A stretch of DNA of 64,000 nt from Turneriella sp942492915 (GCA_942492915.1 OW818662.1:3224001-3288000), one strand, 5' to 3'. Positions 43,444-52,208 are shown, counted from the stretch's first letter. Made by a program: numbers and translations. The notes: generated from the sequence alone by a model not told the origin.

Positions 43444-44811
43444 TTAGTCTTTCTTAACCAGAGCCAGAGTTCGCCGTCCCAAAACCACAGCGCCGGGTAT
43501 CACAGATGCAAGCGCGCTGATTGAAATTGCCAAACCGTACACGAGCGCATGCTGCGCGGCACTCAGTTCAAACTTAATTGCTGATAGGTCGGTTCCCGAG
43601 ATTTTTGTCAGCCAGGGCAGATCGGCAATATGCTGCTGCAGAAACTGCAGGGCCGGCTGCGAAAGCGCCAAGGCCAGCGCTGAATGTATGAATCCCCATA
43701 GAGCACCCTCGATCGCGAGCAGAAACCAGAGAAAGAACATAGAAGAACCAAAGACCAGATACAGACCAAACTCGTAGCGGTTCTGTACCGCCAGTAGGGC
43801 AAACGAATTAGCGAGCGCGATTGCGGCCAGCGCCCCGAGCACGAGCGCGACGATCATGAAGATCATGTCGATCTTTTCGATGGATTTTAAAATCGAATCA
43901 AACTTTTTGCTCTGCTCGGGCACACGCAGTCTTTCTGACTTCGCGGCCTTCAGAATATCAGGCAGAACTTTTTCGTTCGCCACTTCGACAAAGATCTGGT
44001 CATAGCTCATACCGGCATTCTTTTGATTGCGTTCACGGTGTTTGCGCTGAACCCAGTCGAGAGGAACTCCCAGTGCAGAAATAATTCCGGGCGGGGCAAA
44101 TCCGCAGACGATGAGCACGGCTTCTTCTGTGCGCGCCCATTTTGTGCCGACGATACTCTGGCCGAGCAGAGCGCGCAGGCGCATGCCAATGACTGTATTG
44201 GCAGTGATGTTCGGCAGGCCGTTGATCATGGTATACGCGTACATGATCTCAAGATAACTTTCGGGCACAATCACAGGAATTTCGTCGATCACCTTATCCT
44301 TTTCGGTCGTCTGCGTGCCCGCGTAAGGAGCCTTACAGCGCATCATCGGTTTAAACGCAGCCTGGGGCACTCCCTGTAGCACGAGGTCGAAGCTGAAACC
44401 CAGTTGAGACAGAATCGGGTCTTCAAAGCGACCAATTGCGGGTTGCTGCAATAGCTGTGTTGCCGAAACGGATTTTACGTCGCCCTTTTTGCCCCAGTTG
44501 CGCGCGCGATCGAGCGTGCGTGACGTGATATGCATCAGGTTGTCTTGCTCTTTGCGAAAGTTGCTCCAGTTCGCACCGCCGCGCCCCATGACCGAGAGGT
44601 CGGGTACCAGACGCAGTGTCTGAGGCGGAAGGCTCGATTCCATTTTATCACGAATCAGTTTCTTCACAGGTTCGAGTACGCCAAGAATTGTGATCACGAC
44701 GAGCAACGAGAGAAAAAGTCCGACCGAAGAAAGCGCATTACGGACAAAATGTTTGCGCGCAATAAAAAGAATCAAAAAGGCGCGCCGCATTACAAAACGT
44801 ATGAAATCCAT
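43444..44811 (-). CDS. ABC transporter permease, FtsX/MacB-LolE type
   Basis: 455 aa. One N-terminal membrane helix (LFLSLLVVITILGVL), a large periplasmic part, then three C-terminal helices (MIVALVLGALAAIALANSFALLA and two more) in the FtsX/MacB_PCD pattern. Works with the ATPase encoded immediately upstream (TAA followed at once by the ATG). Such systems act as LolCDE lipoprotein exporters or MacB mechanotransmission pumps; the long periplasmic domain favours the latter class. Here with a two-component operon. Confidence 0.85.
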   Translation of the reverse strand: MDFIRFVMRRAFLILFIARKHFVRNALSSVGLFLSLLVVITILGVLEPVKKLIRDKMESSLPPQTLRLVPDLSVMGRGGANWSNFRKEQDNLMHITSRTLDRARNWGKKGDVKSVSATQLLQQPAIGRFEDPILSQLGFSFDLVLQGVPQAAFKPMMRCKAPYAGTQTTEKDKVIDEIPVIVPESYLEIMYAYTMINGLPNITANTVIGMRLRALLGQSIVGTKWARTEEAVLIVCGFAPPGIISALGVPLDWVQRKHRERNQKNAGMSYDQIFVEVANEKVLPDILKAAKSERLRVPEQSKKFDSILKSIEKIDMIFMIVALVLGALAAIALANSFALLAVQNRYEFGLYLVFGSSMFFLWFLLAIEGALWGFIHSALALALSQPALQFLQQHIADLPWLTKISGTDLSAIKFELSAAQHALVYGLAISISALASVIPGAVVLGRRTLALVKKD

Positions 44812-45525
44812 CTATTTCGCCTGCTTCTTTGACCGGCCTGAAGTCGTCTTCGGTTTCTCTTGGTGCAGTTTGCCGTCGATCAGCCTTAAGACCACGTCGG
44901 CCTTCTGCATTATATAGCTGCTGTGAGAGACGCACACGAGAGTCAGGCCCTTGGCTTTCAGGTCGCTGAGCACATTCACGATCGCTGCCTCGGTTGTGCT
45001 GTCGAGATTTCCCGTGGGTTCATCGAGCAATAACAAAGGAGGATTCATCAAGAGCGCGCGCGCTAACGCCGTGCGCTGGGCCTCGCCGCCTGAAATAGAA
45101 TTTGGGTGTGCTTTGGCCCGGTGCGAGATGCCCAAATTTTCCATCTGAGTTTTCAGTTGATCTTTTTCAAGTTTTTTGCCCGAAAACAATGCGGGAAAAC
45201 GAATATTCTGTTCGACGCTCAAAAACGGAAGCAAGCGAAAATCCTGAAACAAGAAGCCGATGTGCTTCTTGCGAAACCGACCTAGCCCAAATTCGCCAAA
45301 ACGGCCGTAAACTTTGCGATCCGCAAATAAATACGAACCTGAATCGGGTCTCAAGAAACCACCAAGAATATAGAGCAGCGTGCTTTTGCCGCTACCCGAT
45401 TCGCCGGCGATCACGGTAAATGAACCCGGGGTAATCTGCAGATCGATGCCATCAAGAATTCTGCGTTTGCCATAGCTGAGAGAAATATTTGCCAAAGCAA
45501 GCAGGGGCGGTTGGGTTTCAGTCAT
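44812..45525 (-). CDS. ABC transporter ATPase (LolD/MacB-like)
   Basis: 237 aa. Walker A GESGSGKST, signature SGGEAQR and Walker B LLLLDEPTGNLD are complete. The AGESGSGKSTLLYILGG and QNIRFPALF layout is that of LolD/MacB/FtsE ATPases. ATG 45525 has AAGGTG nine bases ahead, better than an in-frame GTG 12 bases upstream; it overlaps the end of the upstream gene by eight bases. It drives the permease that follows. Confidence 0.93.
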   Translation of the reverse strand: MTETQPPLLALANISLSYGKRRILDGIDLQITPGSFTVIAGESGSGKSTLLYILGGFLRPDSGSYLFADRKVYGRFGEFGLGRFRKKHIGFLFQDFRLLPFLSVEQNIRFPALFSGKKLEKDQLKTQMENLGISHRAKAHPNSISGGEAQRTALARALLMNPPLLLLDEPTGNLDSTTEAAIVNVLSDLKAKGLTLVCVSHSSYIMQKADVVLRLIDGKLHQEKPKTTSGRSKKQAK

Positions 45526-46591
45526 GCTTATCAGCACCTTCGATCTCGTAGATTGAGATGTTTTTGTACGCCTGCGCCGCAGTTGTGTTATAAAAGCAGA
45601 TGACTTCGGTTCGACGGTTGCGTTCGATGTTGAACACCAGCGACGAGAGTTGCTCGCGCAGCAAGAATATGCCGCGGCCGTGCGAGTCGTGCAACCCTGC
45701 GGGCAAGCCCGTATTTCCGTCGGTCGTCAGGTGCCGGTGCAGGCGATAGAGTATCTCTTTTTGCGTCAGGCGCCCGTGCGGGTCGAGGCAACTCATGATA
45801 ATCCAGTCTTCGTTGATGCCAAACTGCAATGTGAACTGGTCTTCTTCATCGAGCACAATGTCTTGATGAGTCAGTAAAATATCGTGTTCTGAATGTTTCG
45901 TCTGGTATTTATATTCGCCCGAATCGTTTATGGGCGCCCGAAAGAGTGCATTTGACGTAATTTCATCGAGCACGAGCTTGATGATCGCCTCGGGGGCGCG
46001 CTTCTGTGACTTTAATTGTGTCGCAATCTTGTCGGTCAGTTCGCCTCGTTCATGCAGCGATCGCACTCTCGTGGTGTACAGGCAGCCATCGGCAAAAGGT
46101 TTGGGAAAATTGCGGAGTGTAACCTCTGTTAGCCGCATCTGCGGGAAATATTTCTGCACGCCGAAGATATCGCCAGAAAGCATCTTCTCAATCGTCACTT
46201 CGATCTCTTTTAGGCTCATGCGGCCGTGTTTGGTGATGACCTGTGCGAAGCTGTGTTCGCGAATAATATCAATAAATTCATTCACATCATACGAAGTGAT
46301 TACGATGATCTTGATGTCAGGGCGCAGTTTTCGGGCCAGCCGTCCCAGTTCAAAACCATTCATCTCGGGAAGTTTGATATCAGTAATCAGTAGGTCGATA
46401 TCGGGCGCCATGGCCAGCGTCATCAGCGCCTGTTCTGCTGTGCCGGCGACCTGGATATCGTACCTTGCGAAGAGAAAGTCGCGTATCGCGAGCTGAATCG
46501 AGTCGACATCTTCTACGAGCAAAATTTTACTCGCGCGCTTTTTGCCGTCAATTTCAAGGTCGAGAAACGGTGTAGCTTGTGTTGTACTCAT
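45518..46591 (-). CDS. Receiver fused to RsbW/HATPase_c_2-type ATPase
   Basis: 357 aa. Residues 20-135 are a CheY-like receiver with phospho-acceptor Asp in LLITDIKLPEMNG, Thr/Ser in VITSYD and Lys in VITKHG. From about residue 210 a HATPase_c_2 domain is seen: N box DEITSNALFRAP and G box HGRGIFLLREQL, the type found in anti-sigma kinases RsbW/SpoIIAB. So phosphorylation of the receiver may control a serine kinase that binds an anti-anti-sigma or sigma target. Its ATG overlaps the stop of the kinase gene upstream (ATGA). Confidence 0.85.
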   Translation of the reverse strand: MSTTQATPFLDLEIDGKKRASKILLVEDVDSIQLAIRDFLFARYDIQVAGTAEQALMTLAMAPDIDLLITDIKLPEMNGFELGRLARKLRPDIKIIVITSYDVNEFIDIIREHSFAQVITKHGRMSLKEIEVTIEKMLSGDIFGVQKYFPQMRLTEVTLRNFPKPFADGCLYTTRVRSLHERGELTDKIATQLKSQKRAPEAIIKLVLDEITSNALFRAPINDSGEYKYQTKHSEHDILLTHQDIVLDEEDQFTLQFGINEDWIIMSCLDPHGRLTQKEILYRLHRHLTTDGNTGLPAGLHDSHGRGIFLLREQLSSLVFNIERNRRTEVICFYNTTAAQAYKNISIYEIEGADKHD

Positions 46592-47187
46592 TTGATTAAA
46601 GGCAAATCAATGGTCACGCGCATGGTCGGCTTTTTTGATGCGAGGCGCATGTTACCATGGTGTTCGACGACAATTTTGCGAGCGATAAAGAGACCCAGAC
46701 CGCGGTTCTTTTCACCTTTGGTTGTATAAAAAGGTTCAAACAGACGCGCAAGCCGGGCACGGTCTATACCTCCGCCATTGTCTGAGAATCGAATGCGCGC
46801 AAATTTACCAGAACGTTTCATGCTGATCTTGAGAGTTACACGGTCGGGAGTTTTGCGCGATTCTGCAGCATCGATCGTATTGCGAATAATGTTCTGCCAG
46901 GCGCGTCGCAGACGCGAAATGTCGCCTGCGACGGCCAGCTTCTCGCTGGAACCGGCAACATCAATAAGAATTGGAATTCGCGGGTTCGATTGTATCTGGT
47001 CGATCAAAGACTGCATTTCACTCACGAGATCGACCCGCTGCATGCGAAACGTTTCGCGGCGGTTGAGTGATTTGAGCTCTTCGAGAAGGTCGGACGCCGA
47101 GGTCAGATCGTGCCCCAAAGCATCCAGCAGTTTGAGCATTGCGGGCGTGTCCGCGAGTTTGCGGCACGCCTGCAATGTGAGGTTCAT
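46588..47187 (-). CDS. Histidine kinase (HisKA + HATPase_c), first ATG lies after the His box
   Basis: From the first ATG at 47187 the frame gives 199 aa with HATPase_c motifs N box NIIRNTIDAA, G1 DNGGGI and G2 GEKNRGLGLFIA. The phospho-acceptor histidine is in the frame ahead of that ATG: VIAHDLNGPLTGM, His codon 47212-47214. The frame stays open up to about 47362 without any ATG, GTG or TTG; an ATT at 47328 and a CTG are the only near-start codons. True start unknown. It pairs with the receiver-ATPase gene downstream. Confidence 0.8.
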   Translation of the reverse strand: MNLTLQACRKLADTPAMLKLLDALGHDLTSASDLLEELKSLNRRETFRMQRVDLVSEMQSLIDQIQSNPRIPILIDVAGSSEKLAVAGDISRLRRAWQNIIRNTIDAAESRKTPDRVTLKISMKRSGKFARIRFSDNGGGIDRARLARLFEPFYTTKGEKNRGLGLFIARKIVVEHHGNMRLASKKPTMRVTIDLPLIK

Positions 47188-47273
47188 GCCCGTAAGCGGA
47201 CCGTTGAGGTCGTGCGCGATAACGCGTACAAACAGCTCAAGCGATTGAAATTTGTTTTGAAATTGCTGCTCTT

Positions 47274-47296
47274 GTCGGCTCGAAATTCGAGCCGAC
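47274..47296. repeat. Perfect 23-base palindrome at the 5' side of the kinase gene
   Basis: GTCGGCTCGAA, A, TTCGAGCCGAC: 11 exact pairs around one base. It lies between the coiling-protein-like gene and the histidine-kinase coding region, inside the frame that is still open. An operator, terminator stem or insertion are all possible; no T-run follows. Confidence 0.6.
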
Positions 47297-47347
47297 CCGT
47301 AGGGCGAACCTGAGCCGGTGGGCGTAATGCCTTCCGTTCGGTTTGCC

Positions 47348-48076
47348 TCAGTAGCGCAGTGAGTGCTTCAGGCGCTGGATTGTTTCCACGTCGCCGTTAG
47401 AAGCGCCGCGCTTCTGGAACTCGAAAGTGAAGCGGAACAGTTTCTCGAAATAGATCAGGTTTTCGATATAGAAGTCACGCTTGAATTTGATGCGGTTCGG
47501 GTTTGTCGGATCATTCTCAACATCTGCCAGTTTCACCTGATAGTCGGGTGATTTTTCTGCTACCTCTGTGGTCTTGTTGAAAGACGTTGCCAGCTGAATG
47601 TCATTCGGGTTGCCTTTTACCGGGCCCGGGTGAAGAGCCTTGGTATAATACTTGTACTGTTCGTAAAAGTTCTGGTCATCAACGATCGTCTTGATTTTTG
47701 AAAGGTCTTTGCCGGCAAAATACAGACGCATCGTTTTTGCGGCTGTGCCAACCGGGCGACCGTAGTTGTAAGACTGTGGGTTAAACGTGTATGCGACGAG
47801 TTCGATGTATTCACCGTCTTCATCTTTGCCCATAGAGAAAATGGTTTGTGTCGGGCTCTGCTTTACCTTCGGACCGATGTCACGCAACGTGTACATCGCC
47901 TGCAGGCGCTCGCTGAGCTGACGAATCTGGTCGTCGAGGCGCTTCTCAGTTTCTGCAAGATCAGTCGCTTTCTGGCTGTCTTTGCCGGCCTTGAATGCCT
48001 CTTCAATCGCCGAGGCTGATGTGGTGATCGCTACCAATGCAAGAGTGGCCAGCGCTGTATTTAATTTCTTAAGCAT
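47348..48076 (-). CDS. Exported protein recalling Leptospira flagellar coiling proteins
   Basis: 242 aa with a signal peptide (LATLALVAITTSASA). A short coiled-coil start (LAETEKRLDDQIRQLSERL) leads to a domain with the motifs TRDIG-like, YFAGKDLSKI, NFYEQYKYYTKALHPGPVKG, and a C-terminus NRIKFKRDFYIENLIYFEKLF. The last motif recalls FcpA/FcpB, proteins of the Leptospira flagellar sheath that give the coiled filament; I cannot verify this here. Strong ribosome-binding site AAGGGGAG ahead of the ATG. Ends 160 bases before the first ATG of the kinase gene. Confidence 0.55.
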   Translation of the reverse strand: MLKKLNTALATLALVAITTSASAIEEAFKAGKDSQKATDLAETEKRLDDQIRQLSERLQAMYTLRDIGPKVKQSPTQTIFSMGKDEDGEYIELVAYTFNPQSYNYGRPVGTAAKTMRLYFAGKDLSKIKTIVDDQNFYEQYKYYTKALHPGPVKGNPNDIQLATSFNKTTEVAEKSPDYQVKLADVENDPTNPNRIKFKRDFYIENLIYFEKLFRFTFEFQKRGASNGDVETIQRLKHSLRY

Positions 48077-48211
48077 TTCCGTATGCTCCCCTTAAGTGAG
48101 AATGTTCCCCTCTCTCTATCGACGTCTGAACGCGTAAACTGAAATAAGGGGAAGAGTTTCTTGAGTCTTTTTTTTTATGTCGTATAAAGGTGCCAGTATT
48201 CGTCCCGGCGG
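48077..48211 (-). promoter_or_regulatory. Leader of the coiling-protein-like gene with a structured 5' region
   Basis: The Shine-Dalgarno sequence AAGGGGAG (minus strand, about 48085-48092) is complementary to CTTCCCCTTA lying some 55 bases upstream, so the leader could fold to hide it. No clear sigma-28 or sigma-54 promoter was found. Inference only. Confidence 0.25.
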
Positions 48212-49159
48212 TTATTCAGCCTCAGACAAGACGAGGTTTCGCTTCGAGCCTGCAGGTACCGGCAGCGTATCACCTTTGCGGATCGGCTGCTGTTCTGTCT
48301 TTATCATTTCACGTACGTAGTTTGGCAGCGCGAACAGCGAATGGTGCGTGTCTTCATTATAGAACTGAAGCTGCGGCAGATTGTGTTTCGCAATGCGCTC
48401 AGACAGAATCTTTTTGTCAACGCTTGTCGGATCTTGTGATTTGCTCGCGAGAGCAAAACCCCACAGGGTACCGTACAATGGGACATAATTGGTCATCGGT
48501 TTGACGATCGGGAAAACCGATTTTAATGTCCAGTAGAGCTTGCTGAAGAGTTCGGGGCGCGTAATCGGTGACTCGATGTGCAGACTCAGAATACCGCGGT
48601 CGGTCATGATCTTCGAAATCTGCGCATAGAACTCGTGCGTGTAGAGCTCGATCGACGGGCCAAACGGGTCTGTCAGGTCGAGCAAGACCTGGTCGAACCT
48701 TTCATTGGTTTCGAACACGTATTTGATGCCGTCTTCAATGCGCAGGTCAAGTTTGGGGCTTTTGAACGCGTCACCGCAGATACCGGGGATATATTCTTTA
48801 CATGCGTCTACCACACCGCCGTCAAGTTCTACCATCACAACTTTTTCGATAGTCTTGTATTTCAAAAATTCTTCAGCTGCACCACCGTCGCCGCCGCCGA
48901 TCACGAGCGCAGTCTTGGGGCCGTCGATCGTCATGCCGCCGACGTGGGCCAGCGGTTCGTGGTAAAGAAACTCGTCACGGTCAGACGTTTGAAAAACGCC
49001 ATCGAGGCGCAGCATGCGCCCGTGGCGCGGTAATTCATGAATTTCGAGGTCTTGAAATTTCGTGCGTGTTTCGTAAAGTTTCTTGCTCGTACGAAAGAAA
49101 TACCCCATGTCGGGGTTGAGGGTTTCGACCAACAGGTCTTCGCGTTTTTTGTCTGCCAT
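48212..49159 (-). CDS. speE: Spermidine synthase (polyamine aminopropyltransferase)
   Basis: 315 aa. It transfers the aminopropyl group of decarboxylated SAM to putrescine. SAM-binding core VIGGGDGGAAEEFLKY, ELDGGVVDACKEY, the substrate loop DLTDPFGPS and the active-site D in LLDLTDP fit SpeE. Starts MADKKREDLLVETLNP, with no signal peptide. No speD (SAM decarboxylase) or speA is adjacent. It is transcribed toward the coiling-protein-like gene. Confidence 0.95.
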   Translation of the reverse strand: MADKKREDLLVETLNPDMGYFFRTSKKLYETRTKFQDLEIHELPRHGRMLRLDGVFQTSDRDEFLYHEPLAHVGGMTIDGPKTALVIGGGDGGAAEEFLKYKTIEKVVMVELDGGVVDACKEYIPGICGDAFKSPKLDLRIEDGIKYVFETNERFDQVLLDLTDPFGPSIELYTHEFYAQISKIMTDRGILSLHIESPITRPELFSKLYWTLKSVFPIVKPMTNYVPLYGTLWGFALASKSQDPTSVDKKILSERIAKHNLPQLQFYNEDTHHSLFALPNYVREMIKTEQQPIRKGDTLPVPAGSKRNLVLSEAE

Positions 49160-49260
49160 GGACTATTTTTGCGAGGTGAGACCTGCCGGAAATCGCATTG
49201 TGCCTTGACTGTTTGCATGGGTTTGAGACGCTTGTGCTAATCAGGCGAAGCGGGGGAAAA

Positions 49261-49887
49261 ATGACAAGAAACAGAATAGGCATCTTATTTTTTACGGTCA
49301 CTTTAGTCGGTACGCCGATCTTACCTCAAGATGCCGAAGCAGAAGCGAGCACACCGGTAGATCCACCGCGTTCGGTATCGGCGATGTGGACAAACGGCGT
49401 CTATTATGAAGGCAAAGTCGTTGCCGAAAAAGAAGGCCAAAGTCTTGTTAAGTGGGCCGATGGCTCGGGCGAGATGTGGATAGCAAACGACAAGATTAAA
49501 GAAAGCGTGGCAGGCAAAAAAGCGCCTGCAAACGCGCGCAAAGTATACGCGCAATGGCAAAACGGTTACTATTACAAGGGCCTAGTCATTGAGTCAAAAG
49601 ATGGCATGACCCTTGTTCAATGGGAGGCTCAGGGCGACCCAACATGGATAGAGAATAAGCATGTACATCCCCGCACTGGCCACAAGCTGGCTGCCAAGCT
49701 CATCGGTGACCGTGAACTTACGGCAGCCGAAAAGAAGGCCGAGGCTAAACGAAAGACCGCATCGAAACAAGAAGACTTAATTAAATACACAGCGAGTTGT
49801 TCACAGTTGCGAACCAACCTCGATTGCATGCGTACATATGACCCATGCACATGGCGCAATAACCGCTGCCAGTACCGCGGGCACTAG
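49261..49887 (+). CDS. Exported protein with two Tudor-like repeats and a cysteine-rich tail
   Basis: 208 aa. Signal peptide (IGILFFTVTLVGTPILPQ), then two copies of an SH3/Tudor-like unit: residues 41-78 (MWTNGVYYEGKVVAEKEG, LVKWADGS, W) and 97-135 (QWQNGYYYKGLVIESKDG, LVQWEAQG, W). Both keep W-NG-YY-G-V and the closing V/Q-W-A. A lysine-rich helix and five cysteines in the last 35 residues (SCSQLRTNLDC, DPCTW, NRCQY) follow. Tudor-like folds usually read methylated ligands; a secreted pair is unusual. Start 49261 chosen for the leader. Confidence 0.75.
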   Translation: MTRNRIGILFFTVTLVGTPILPQDAEAEASTPVDPPRSVSAMWTNGVYYEGKVVAEKEGQSLVKWADGSGEMWIANDKIKESVAGKKAPANARKVYAQWQNGYYYKGLVIESKDGMTLVQWEAQGDPTWIENKHVHPRTGHKLAAKLIGDRELTAAEKKAEAKRKTASKQEDLIKYTASCSQLRTNLDCMRTYDPCTWRNNRCQYRGH

Positions 49888-49896
49888 GCTGACCCG

Positions 49897-51489
49897 CTAC
49901 ACCCGCTCGTACAGCGGCAGAGTCAGAAATTCAGCAAAATTCTCAGAGGTTGACATGTCGACAAAAATGCGCGCAGCCTGGTCGTAGGTCGTTCCACCGC
50001 CGGTGATTTCTTTTACCTTTTCGAGTTCGTCGGGAATCATGGCACGCACGAGATCTTCAGTAATTTTACGACCGTCGTCGAGTACACCCTTGGTAGATCG
50101 AATCCACTGCCATACCTGCGAGCGTGAAATTTCAGCCGTCGCCGCATCTTCCATGAGGTTGTGAATCGGCACGCAGCCATTGCCCGAAAGCCATGAGCCG
50201 AGATAGTGTATACCGACGTTGATATTGTACCTGAGGCCTTGTTCGGTGATCGGGCCTTCGGGTTGAAAATTCAGCAGATCAGCGGCAACGACGTTCACAT
50301 CATCGCGCTGCTTGTCGATCTGGTTGGGCTTCGTGCCCAGCACTTTTTTCCATTCTTGCATCGCGAGGTCGACAAGACCGGGGTGTGCAACCCAGCCACC
50401 GTCGTAACCGTCACCGGCGTCGCGTGCTTTATCGGCCTTAACCCCTGCGAGTGCCTTGTCATTCGCCGAGGCGTTGTTCTTGATAGGTATCAGGGCGCTC
50501 ATGCCGCCGATCGCAGGTGCCTTGCGTTTGTGACAGGTCTTGAGCAGCAGTAGCGCATAACTGCGCATAAAGGGGGATGTCATCGTTACCAGCGAGCGGT
50601 TCGCCAGGCAGAAGTTTTTGTCATTTTTGAATTTTTTGATGCATGAGAAAATATAGTCCCAGCGCCCAGCGTTGAGCCCGGCGCTGTGGTCTCTAAGTTC
50701 GTACAGAATTTCATCCATCTCGAATGCCGCGAGAATTGTTTCTATAAGTACCGTCGCGCGTATGGTCCCGTTAGGTATGCCGAGTTCTTTCTGCGCTAGA
50801 ACAAACACGTCGTTCCACAGACGCGCCTCAAGGTGCGATTCCATTTTGGGCAGATAGAAATATGGGCCGCTGCCACGAGCAATCAGTTCTTTTGCGTTGT
50901 GAAAGAAAAAGAGGCCAAAATCGAAGAGGCCACCCGAGATGCGCTTGCCGTCGATCTGAATATGTTTTTCGTCGAGATGCCAGCCGCGCGGACGCACGAG
51001 CAACGTTGCTGTTCTTGCCTTGAGCTTGTATTCTTTGCCACCCGATTCAAAATCAATTTCCCGGCGAATCGCGTCGCGCAGGTTGATCTGGCCGTTGATC
51101 TGGTTTTGCCAGTTGGGCGTATTCGAATCTTCAAAATCGGTCATGTAACTGTCGGCGCCTGAGTTCAGCGCGTTAATAACCATCTTGCGATCGACCGGGC
51201 CGGTGATTTCAACGCGCCGGCATTCGAGATCTTTTGGAAGCGGAGTGATTGTCCAATTACCGTTGCGTATTTTTGCAGTGCTTTTCAAGAAATCGGGTTT
51301 GTCGCCGGCTTCGAGCGCCTTGGCGCGTTTCACCCGGGCCGCGAGCAACTCTTGGCGGCGCGGCTCAAACGCGCGCACCAGTTTCGCAACAAATTCGAGC
51401 GCTTCGCTGGTCAGAATTTCACCGAACTTCGCGTCGGTCTTTTGCAGCGCGTCGCCGGTAATCGTGACGCCGGCAGGTAGTTTCAACAT
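49897..51489 (-). CDS. aceB: Malate synthase A
   Basis: 530 aa, close to the AceB norm (about 530-540). It condenses glyoxylate with acetyl-CoA. LLVRPRGWHLDEKHIQIDG (catalytic Arg), the metal-site region DFEDSNTPNW, ETILAAFEMDEILYELRDHSAGLNAGRWDY, and the C-terminal catalytic Asp (ESTRKSSQ-equivalent SAGLNAGRWDY and EDAATAEISRSQ) are intact. Isocitrate lyase (aceA) is not adjacent. ATG 51489 is preferred; an in-frame GTG lies 33 bases upstream. A 47-base palindrome lies between it and the next gene. Confidence 0.96.
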   Translation of the reverse strand: MLKLPAGVTITGDALQKTDAKFGEILTSEALEFVAKLVRAFEPRRQELLAARVKRAKALEAGDKPDFLKSTAKIRNGNWTITPLPKDLECRRVEITGPVDRKMVINALNSGADSYMTDFEDSNTPNWQNQINGQINLRDAIRREIDFESGGKEYKLKARTATLLVRPRGWHLDEKHIQIDGKRISGGLFDFGLFFFHNAKELIARGSGPYFYLPKMESHLEARLWNDVFVLAQKELGIPNGTIRATVLIETILAAFEMDEILYELRDHSAGLNAGRWDYIFSCIKKFKNDKNFCLANRSLVTMTSPFMRSYALLLLKTCHKRKAPAIGGMSALIPIKNNASANDKALAGVKADKARDAGDGYDGGWVAHPGLVDLAMQEWKKVLGTKPNQIDKQRDDVNVVAADLLNFQPEGPITEQGLRYNINVGIHYLGSWLSGNGCVPIHNLMEDAATAEISRSQVWQWIRSTKGVLDDGRKITEDLVRAMIPDELEKVKEITGGGTTYDQAARIFVDMSTSENFAEFLTLPLYERV

Positions 51490-51535
51490 AGCGGATTCTG
51501 ATGCATTGCCAAAGACACCCACAAGCGTTTTTTAA

Positions 51536-51582
51536 GGTGTCCCACCGCATTTAGCACGGAGTGCTAAATGCGGTGGGACACC
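51536..51582. repeat. 47-base perfect palindrome overlapping the end of the DTW gene
   Basis: Two exact 22-base arms (51536-51557 and 51561-51582) flank the loop GGA. The DTW gene stop (51564-51566) lies inside the right arm, so its last codons are part of the palindrome. T6 precedes it on the plus strand, so as a leftward terminator it would have an A-run, not a U-run, after the stem. Confidence 0.8.
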
Positions 51583-52208
51583 AGTTCTGGATCTGCCGCG
51601 CAACGCAGCTGAAATTCAACGATTTGGTCAAGTGTCTGCATGAGGGCGTTATGCCTGCCCTGTAGATGTTCAAAACCCGATTTTTCGAGCGCATCGAGAG
51701 TCCGGTACGCGGCTTCGATTGTCGAAAGACAGAAGTCGCGTGGCTGGTGTTTGATTGCAAAGCGTGACGTCGCGGTTAGCGCAAAGCTGACTCGGGGCAG
51801 TGCCGCGAGGTTCGGGCTCGACCGCAACATTTTGCGCGCACTTGCCCAGGTTGCATCGAGTAATATGACCAGCGGAATCTTATCGCCAACTGCCTGTCGA
51901 AATGCTTCTGAATCTGCATTCAGAGTATTTTCACCGGGATAAAGCAGCATGGGTAAATGCGTGGCCGATTGCAGAATCGGGGTGAGCCTTTCGTGCTGTG
52001 AGAAATCCACACCCACGAGAATTTCTGAATTGATCAGAGAGAGTCTTGTGACTCTTCCCGTGCCTGTACGTTGCCGCTTAAATTCGCGCGGGTGCATGAG
52101 TATAAGAAACCGTGTGCGTGTCTCGAAAGGCTCTGTGTACTTGCAGAAGCAGGTTGCCTGCGAGCGGTTGCAAGTGAGGCAGAGACTTCGTTGCCGTGGC
52201 TCGGTCAT
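51564..52208 (-). CDS. DTW-domain tRNA 3-amino-3-carboxypropyl-uridine transferase (TapT-like)
   Basis: 214 aa. Zinc-site cysteines Cys10, Cys13, Cys20, Cys22 and the DTW signature (LLDATW) mark the family that transfers the aminocarboxypropyl group of SAM to uridine in tRNA (acp3U), as shown for E. coli TapT. The late STIEAAYRTLDAL and QHERLTPILQ parts also fit. ATGA overlap with the molybdate transporter gene upstream (52205-52208). Its 3' end runs into a long palindrome. Confidence 0.9.
   Translation of the reverse strand: MTEPRQRSLCLTCNRSQATCFCKYTEPFETRTRFLILMHPREFKRQRTGTGRVTRLSLINSEILVGVDFSQHERLTPILQSATHLPMLLYPGENTLNADSEAFRQAVGDKIPLVILLDATWASARKMLRSSPNLAALPRVSFALTATSRFAIKHQPRDFCLSTIEAAYRTLDALEKSGFEHLQGRHNALMQTLDQIVEFQLRCAADPELVSHRI

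Noticed and set aside
48077..48211. Sigma-54 or sigma-28 promoter for the coiling-like gene
   Set aside because: TGGCAC is present but no GC at the right distance, and GTCGATAG lacks a proper -35.
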